Positions 59,026 through 64,000 of a stretch of 64,000 nucleotides of DNA are shown here, in pieces (within the stretch, counting starts at the first letter, position 1; every line of letters starts with the position of its first letter). A program made the translations under genes and the position numbers. Where the stretch lies: assembly GCA_946495675.1 (NCBI GenBank), contig CAMMDQ010000002.1, positions 133,542 to 197,541 of the forward strand, read 5' to 3'. A model generated the notes under the pieces. That model saw nothing but the letters and a program-made list of their open reading frames with translations. It ran no database searches and had not been told where the DNA came from. Source of the stretch: an uncultured Bacillota bacterium (GTDB lineage: Bacteria > Bacillota > Clostridia > Christensenellales > UBA1242).

Positions 59026-62000
59026 AAGAAATTGCTTGCCAACCTGAACCAGAAGAGGTAATCAGATTTGTCATATAGCCTTCACCATAAGTTTGGTAAT
59101 ACATCTGCAATAATTCTTCGCCCATCCAGACAAAATCTGCCATAATTGGACAAGGAGAGCCATCCACCCAAACAAAATCTGAGAAATCATCGCCTGCATA
59201 ATAACGATTTTCTCCACTTGCAGTTGCAACATAATACAAACTGCTGTCTTGTGTCATTCCTTCAGCTTGAGTTGTAAACTGACTTACACTTGTTTGTGAA
59301 GCATCAATGATTGCATAAGAATTTGCAAAGCTCAAATTGCTGCCACTTATCGAAGATGCGATCACGCCAGCAGTTGTTGCAGAGATTATATCAACCTCAT
59401 GGCCAACACGGCTGACCGTAATTGTGTTTGAAGTTGCTGTTGTTTGCGTTTCAATCGAGCCTGCAAAACCGCCAACATTTGTTCCAGAAAGAGTGGCTGT
59501 CAAAAGAGCCGTTTCAACAGTTACTGTTTTGTCAGCTGAAAGATCAATCGCTCCGGCAAATGCTCCCACATTTTGTCCGCCTGTGATATTAACAAAAGAT
59601 TGAATGTTTGTTGCGCTAAGGTTGCCTGTCCAATTTCCAACAATTCCGCCAGCATAGGCTTGCTCTCGTGCCACATCAATATTTCCTGCATTTGAGCAAT
59701 TTTCAAGCACAAGGTTGACTGTATTTGTGAAAGAAGTTCCAACAATTCCGCCGACATAGTAGTAGGATTCAGAATCACTAAGATACAAGTTGCCGTAATG
59801 GTGGCAATTTGAGATTGTCGCCGTGTTGCCTGCATTTGAAGTCATTAATGTGCCGACCAACCCAGCCACAGTCATTCTGCCTGTAATGTCTGTGTTTTCA
59901 AGAATCACATTTGAAATGCTTGCAGGATAATTTGCAGGCCCAAAAAGCCCGAACAATGCCTGGTTTGCATATTCAAATGATGGGCCGTTTAAAGTCTTTA
60001 ATCCAGAAATTGTATAGCCGCCGCCATCATAATGTCCTGCAAAGATATTGCCCATTACAGTTGTGGTTGCATTTAAAGAAGCTCCGATTGGCGACCAATA
60101 ATATGCCGACAAATCAATATCTGCTGTTTGCTTGAAATAGGTGTCTTGATAGAAGAATGGTAACGGGATAAACGAAACATTTTCAGTTGTATATGGTGCT
60201 TGCGAGGTATAAATCATGTAGGAAAGATAGGCAAGTTCTTCTGCTGATGAAATGATGTAAGGGTCTTGTTGTGTGCCGCTGCCGCCGCCAAATGATGTGC
60301 CCCTAATTCCTGCATCAATCCATGTTTGCACATCACTAAACACAGGATAGCCATCGTTTTCACCAGTTTTAAAGGTCCAAACTTTTGCAAAATCCCATAA
60401 ATACAGACTGTTCCAAACATCATAATCTTCAAAGAAAACCTGCTCTAAAGCCAAGTCCTCAAGGCCTTCAAGATATTCGGCAGAAACTGCCCCCGAGCCA
60501 CTGCCAGGCAAATCGGAAGAAATTTCTCCACCATAATAGTTTGACGAAGTGGTAAGATTTGAACTGCCTAACGTTATAGATCCTGCAATAGCACCCGTGT
60601 TTGCAATGCCATTGATTGAAGCCAAAGCAAAATTGTTAATAACAAGTGTGGCTGTCCCAGACACCGCATTATCAAGGCTTCCAATTAAGCCGCCAACATA
60701 ATTTTCCCCCTCAATGATTCCTTGCGAGTAAGTTCGCACCAAATTGATTGCATCACCGCCGACAATTCCTCCGATATTTTCAAATCCAATAACGGCACTT
60801 TCAGAAGTTGTGTAGCAATCAAACAAAGATCCCCCTCTTCCGACAATACCACCGATATAATTTGACCCTTCAACTGAGGAATTATTAAAACATTTGCTGA
60901 TTTGTCCGCCGTAGCCCGAAATTCCACCAATGTTGTTATTTGAACCAGTTATAGCAGCATGATTAGAACTATCGGTAATTGATGAGCCACCAGAAATAGA
61001 ACTGCCTGCTCTCCCAACAATTCCACCTACATAATCATCTCCATCCACATATCCATAATTCTCAGCTCGAACAACGGATAAATCACTAGAGGCAGAATAA
61101 CCTATAATTCCACCTACATTTTGACCACCACTTATATTCCCCTGATTGCTACAGTTGGTTATTGTTATGGCAGTTGTTGATCCCGTATCTTCACCACCAA
61201 CAATCCCTCCAACAGAGGCTTGCCCTTGAATATTGGACTTATTAACACAATTAATCAAATTCAATGTATCCTCTGTGTCTAAAGACAAACTTAGAATGCA
61301 GCCAACAATGCCGCCAACTAAACTGTTTCCTGAGATGGAAGAATTTTCAATTACAACATTCTCTATTGTTTGACCTACTGGAGCCAAATCACCAAACAAC
61401 CCCACAGCATCTGAATTGGATTGTGTTGTGACGCCGCTGATTGTGAAGTTGCTTCCGTCATAATTTCCCGCAAAGAATCTGCCAGACTCTTCTCCGTAAA
61501 TACCGTAACTTGCACTGATAGGAAACCACAAATGACCGGACAAATCAATGTTTGCCGTTTGCTTGAAATAATAGCCGTAATAATATAGACCCATTTGAGA
61601 TGGAGCAAGACCATAATAAACAGAATAAGAAAGATAAGCAAGTTGAGCTGGGGTTTCTATCAAATATGGATCTTCTTCTATGCCCGAGCCGCCAGCAAAA
61701 GAAGAAGCTACATTTTCACTGTTTATCCACCAGTCAAGTTCGATCAAAACAGGATAGCCATCATTTTCGCCTTCAGTTATAGCCCAGGTGCCTTCAAAAT
61801 CCCACTGAGAAGATGAATCCCAATTAGACGCGGTTGTAAACCACTCTTCTGTTTTTGCCAAAGAGTCAAGATTGTCAAGATAGCTCACATTTGTGCCGCT
61901 GCCGCTGCCAAAGGCTGGGACTGAACTTGGACATGCACCGCCATAGTAGGCGTTTGCAACATCAGTTGCATTGACTGCGTTTGCCGCCACACCACCTATG

Positions 62001-64000
62001 TAAACTGAATCGCTTGAGCCGTTATAGATCACATTGCCAGTGTTAAAAGCATTGTCCACATCAGAATAATTGTATGTGCTATTTCGTGTATTTCCAATAA
62101 TTCCACCAACATTTGAACTTGCAGTAATGTCTCCAATATTATACAAGTTTTTAAATTGCCCGTAGCTTGTGGAATTAGCACTGGTACCAATAATTCCTGC
62201 AGTGTATGAATTTGCGTGCTCGCTCAAACTTGTAATGTTGGCTTTGTTGTAACTGTTGGAAACATTTATGGTTTGTGAATAAGCTAGAATTCCCGCTGTA
62301 TAACTTGCAGCAGAAGAGTTATTCAAATTTGTTACAGCCCCAGCATTATATGACCTTGAAATTGAGCTTGTTGAACCATAATTTACATAACCAGCAAGTC
62401 CACCTGTGTATTGAGATGAAACATTGATTGTTCCGGTATTGTAAGCATTCAAAATTTGAGAGCTAGACAATCGTCCAACAATTCCGCCTGCATAAGTTGC
62501 ACTGCCAGAAATTTGACCATTGTTGACGCTGCCCATAATTGAACTTGAATTTAAATTGCCAACAATTCCTGCAGCGTAAGAAGATTGTCCTTGGATTGAA
62601 CCATTATTGACACAGTTGATGATTTGACAAGCTGTTGCATCCATAACAATTCCTGCTCCGTAAACTTCACCGCTATTAACACAGTTCATAATTAAAACTT
62701 GAGCATCTCCCTCCATAGCTGCAACGCCAATAATGCCGCCACCTATCACAGTTGCACTATTGCTGCAATTAACAATGCTTGTTTGACCTACTGCCATCAA
62801 CGAACCAATAATGCCGCCTGCCCCTGAGTTTGCCCCTATAAACCCATTTTGAACTGAACAATTTGAAACTGTCAAATTATAACAATATATAGCAGCACCG
62901 ATTAAGCCACCAACATAGGATTCAGAACTGGTTGATGCAGCCACAACTGGATTTACCAAAACAATGTTCTCAATCGTTATCGAAGTTTGCTCTTCATGCC
63001 CAGGTGTGCCTGGAGCTATCAATGGCATAGGATCATTCCCAACCATTCCAAAAAGTCCACTTGACATCTGCCCAACGGCATACATTCCTGTAATTTCAAC
63101 TCCTGCACCATCGTAATTTCCGGCAAAGAAATTCATTGCAGACATGTCATAAACACCTATGCCAGGCCAAACATGTTCGGAAAGATCAATAGGCTGAGTT
63201 TGCTGGAAATAAACTCCTTGATAAAAATGCTTAAGATAAATGCCTTGTGAAACTTCCAAACTTTCAACATAAGGTCCCTGTCCACTGTTGACCATATAAG
63301 CAAGATAGGCAAGCTGCTCGGCATTTGAGATAAGATATGGGTCTTCTTGCGTTCCAGAGCCGCCACCAAATGAATTTGCTCGAACTGCATCATCAGTCCA
63401 ATAAATAACTGAACCTTGATTAAAACTTGGATAACCATCATTCACATCAGGATTGATTGCCCAAGTAACAACAAACTCCCATCGGTTTAAAATACTCCAG
63501 TTTTCAGTGTTTGTGAAAAAGCCTTCAGTTTTTGCTTGAGTTGCAAGTGAAGCTAAAAAAGTTCCTCCTCCTTGAATTGTTGATGTGACAGGAAAAGCTT
63601 CTAGAGGACGGCTTTGTGCATCTGTATTGTTGTAATAAATAAACTCAATTGAAATTTCTGGCGCGCTTACTTCTACATTTGATGCCCCTACCACACCATA
63701 GGCAACAGCTGCATTTATTTGACCAACATTAAAAGAGTTTACTGCCATTACATAGTTTCTGTCTGAATAGTATGTATAAACCGAATCTAAAACACCGATA
63801 ATGCCACCAGCGGTTGCATTTTTTGCATCAATCGAGCCAATGTTGAAACTATTTCTTACTTGGGACATATAGCCATTAGTATCACCTCTGATTGCCCCTA
63901 CAACTCCACCAACATATTGTGTGTTTTCATTTGCAAACAAATCCCCAGAATTATAAGAATTTGCCACGGTGATATAACGTGAATTGCTCAAACGGCTATT
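59024..64000 (-). CDS. Giant GLUG-repeat surface protein (C-terminal part)
   Basis: At least 1655 residues; the frame is open through the window edge, so the N-terminus with its signal peptide lies outside. The protein consists of many GLUG-type repeats (NCVNxGxIxGxxxxGGIVG) forming an expected beta-helix. Three large modules are visible, each opened by a block of type GGSGTQEDPYLISNAEQLAYL (about residues 214, 770 and 1240), then FQQTxxIDLSxHxW and FAGNYDGxGxxISG, followed by tens of short GGI(V/I)G repeats. The C-terminus (GYMTNLITSSGSGWQAIS) shows no LPxTG or other anchor. It is probably a secreted or surface adhesin. Other members of this repeat class are known from gut Firmicutes and Bacteroides. 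Confidence 0.88.
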   Translation of the reverse strand, partial: NSRLSNSRYITVANSYNSGDLFANENTQYVGGVVGAIRGDTNGYMSQVRNSFNIGSIDAKNATAGGIIGVLDSVYTYYSDRNYVMAVNSFNVGQINAAVAYGVVGASNVEVSAPEISIEFIYYNNTDAQSRPLEAFPVTSTIQGGGTFLASLATQAKTEGFFTNTENWSILNRWEFVVTWAINPDVNDGYPSFNQGSVIYWTDDAVRANSFGGGSGTQEDPYLISNAEQLAYLAYMVNSGQGPYVESLEVSQGIYLKHFYQGVYFQQTQPIDLSEHVWPGIGVYDMSAMNFFAGNYDGAGVEITGMYAVGQMSSGLFGMVGNDPMPLIAPGTPGHEEQTSITIENIVLVNPVVAASTSSESYVGGLIGAAIYCYNLTVSNCSVQNGFIGANSGAGGIIGSLMAVGQTSIVNCSNSATVIGGGIIGVAAMEGDAQVLIMNCVNSGEVYGAGIVMDATACQIINCVNNGSIQGQSSYAAGIVGNLNSSSIMGSVNNGQISGSATYAGGIVGRLSSSQILNAYNTGTINVSSQYTGGLAGYVNYGSTSSISRSYNAGAVTNLNNSSAASYTAGILAYSQTINVSNSYNKANITSLSEHANSYTAGIIGTSANSTSYGQFKNLYNIGDITASSNVGGIIGNTRNSTYNYSDVDNAFNTGNVIYNGSSDSVYIGGVAANAVNATDVANAYYGGACPSSVPAFGSGSGTNVSYLDNLDSLAKTEEWFTTASNWDSSSQWDFEGTWAITEGENDGYPVLIELDWWINSENVASSFAGGSGIEEDPYLIETPAQLAYLSYSVYYGLAPSQMGLYYYGYYFKQTANIDLSGHLWFPISASYGIYGEESGRFFAGNYDGSNFTISGVTTQSNSDAVGLFGDLAPVGQTIENVVIENSSISGNSLVGGIVGCILSLSLDTEDTLNLINCVNKSNIQGQASVGGIVGGEDTGSTTAITITNCSNQGNISGGQNVGGIIGYSASSDLSVVRAENYGYVDGDDYVGGIVGRAGSSISGGSSITDSSNHAAITGSNNNIGGISGYGGQISKCFNNSSVEGSNYIGGIVGRGGSLFDCYTTSESAVIGFENIGGIVGGDAINLVRTYSQGIIEGENYVGGLIGSLDNAVSGTATLVINNFALASINGIANTGAIAGSITLGSSNLTTSSNYYGGEISSDLPGSGSGAVSAEYLEGLEDLALEQVFFEDYDVWNSLYLWDFAKVWTFKTGENDGYPVFSDVQTWIDAGIRGTSFGGGSGTQQDPYIISSAEELAYLSYMIYTSQAPYTTENVSFIPLPFFYQDTYFKQTADIDLSAYYWSPIGASLNATTTVMGNIFAGHYDGGGYTISGLKTLNGPSFEYANQALFGLFGPANYPASISNVILENTDITGRMTVAGLVGTLMTSNAGNTATISNCHHYGNLYLSDSESYYYVGGIVGTSFTNTVNLVLENCSNAGNIDVAREQAYAGGIVGNWTGNLSATNIQSFVNITGGQNVGAFAGAIDLSADKTVTVETALLTATLSGTNVGGFAGSIETQTTATSNTITVSRVGHEVDIISATTAGVIASSISGSNLSFANSYAIIDASQTSVSQFTTQAEGMTQDSSLYYVATASGENRYYAGDDFSDFVWVDGSPCPIMADFVWMGEELLQMYYQTYGEGYMTNLITSSGSGWQAIS

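Noticed and set aside
1..64000. CRISPR arrays, complete prophage or insertion sequences
   Set aside because: No regularly spaced repeats, transposase or phage structural gene was seen; only an integrase remnant is present.

Overview
The window comes from an AT-rich, low-GC Gram-positive, endospore-forming bacterium, most likely a member of the Clostridia. The evidence is a spoIIAA-spoIIAB-sigF operon followed by spoVAC-spoVAD-spoVAE, a yunB homologue, lipoboxes of Firmicutes type, AGGAGG-like ribosome binding sites, recD2, relA and hemZ. The species cannot be named from sequence alone; an uncultured gut lineage is an inference.

Left part (1-9.3 kb): the 5' part of lysS with its promoter and a hairpin-bearing leader, a lytic transglycosylase, a DUF3343/cysteine desulfurase divergent pair, a TetR-controlled membrane-protein operon with a perfect operator palindrome, an InlB-repeat lipoprotein, a nonsense-mutated XRE gene, and rpsO-pnp.

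Housekeeping block (9.3-18.8 kb, minus strand): dnaG-rpoD-zinc ribbon protein, then recJ-rel-hemZ. The Rel protein has lost its HD hydrolase motif. Sporulation block (18.9-24.7 kb): yunB, spoVAE, spoVAD, spoVAC and the spoIIA operon, with an Asn/Tyr/Gly-rich lipoprotein gene on the opposite strand between spoVAC and sigF. Two related palindromes in inverted orientation flank the spoVA-lipoprotein segment.

Middle part (24.7-37.5 kb): WG-repeat protein, MFS carrier, DUF5131 protein, an integrase remnant beside a tRNA cluster (Tyr, Thr, Phe, Asp, CAT-anticodon, Pro) that contains two broken tRNA copies, a nucleoside-hydrolase/metallophosphoesterase fusion, an SDR, lgt with two small partners, a Rho-like pseudo-ATPase, a heavy-metal permease and a protein with eleven 17-residue repeats.

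Right part (37.5-64 kb): a MarR-regulated heterodimeric ABC exporter plus a MacB-type transporter, valS, cysS, recD2-comF, a GGCT/glutamine-amidotransferase fusion, tRNA-Glu with a 50-bp duplicated 3' end, a rubrerythrin homologue lacking iron ligands, a GPH symporter, two lipoproteins (one an orphan solute-binding protein) and the C-terminal 1655 residues of a giant GLUG-repeat surface protein that runs off the window.

No CRISPR array, complete prophage or insertion sequence was seen. The most unusual items are the Rho-like pseudo-ATPase, the nucleoside-hydrolase fusion, the 17-residue repeat protein and the lipoprotein lodged in the spoVA/spoIIA region.
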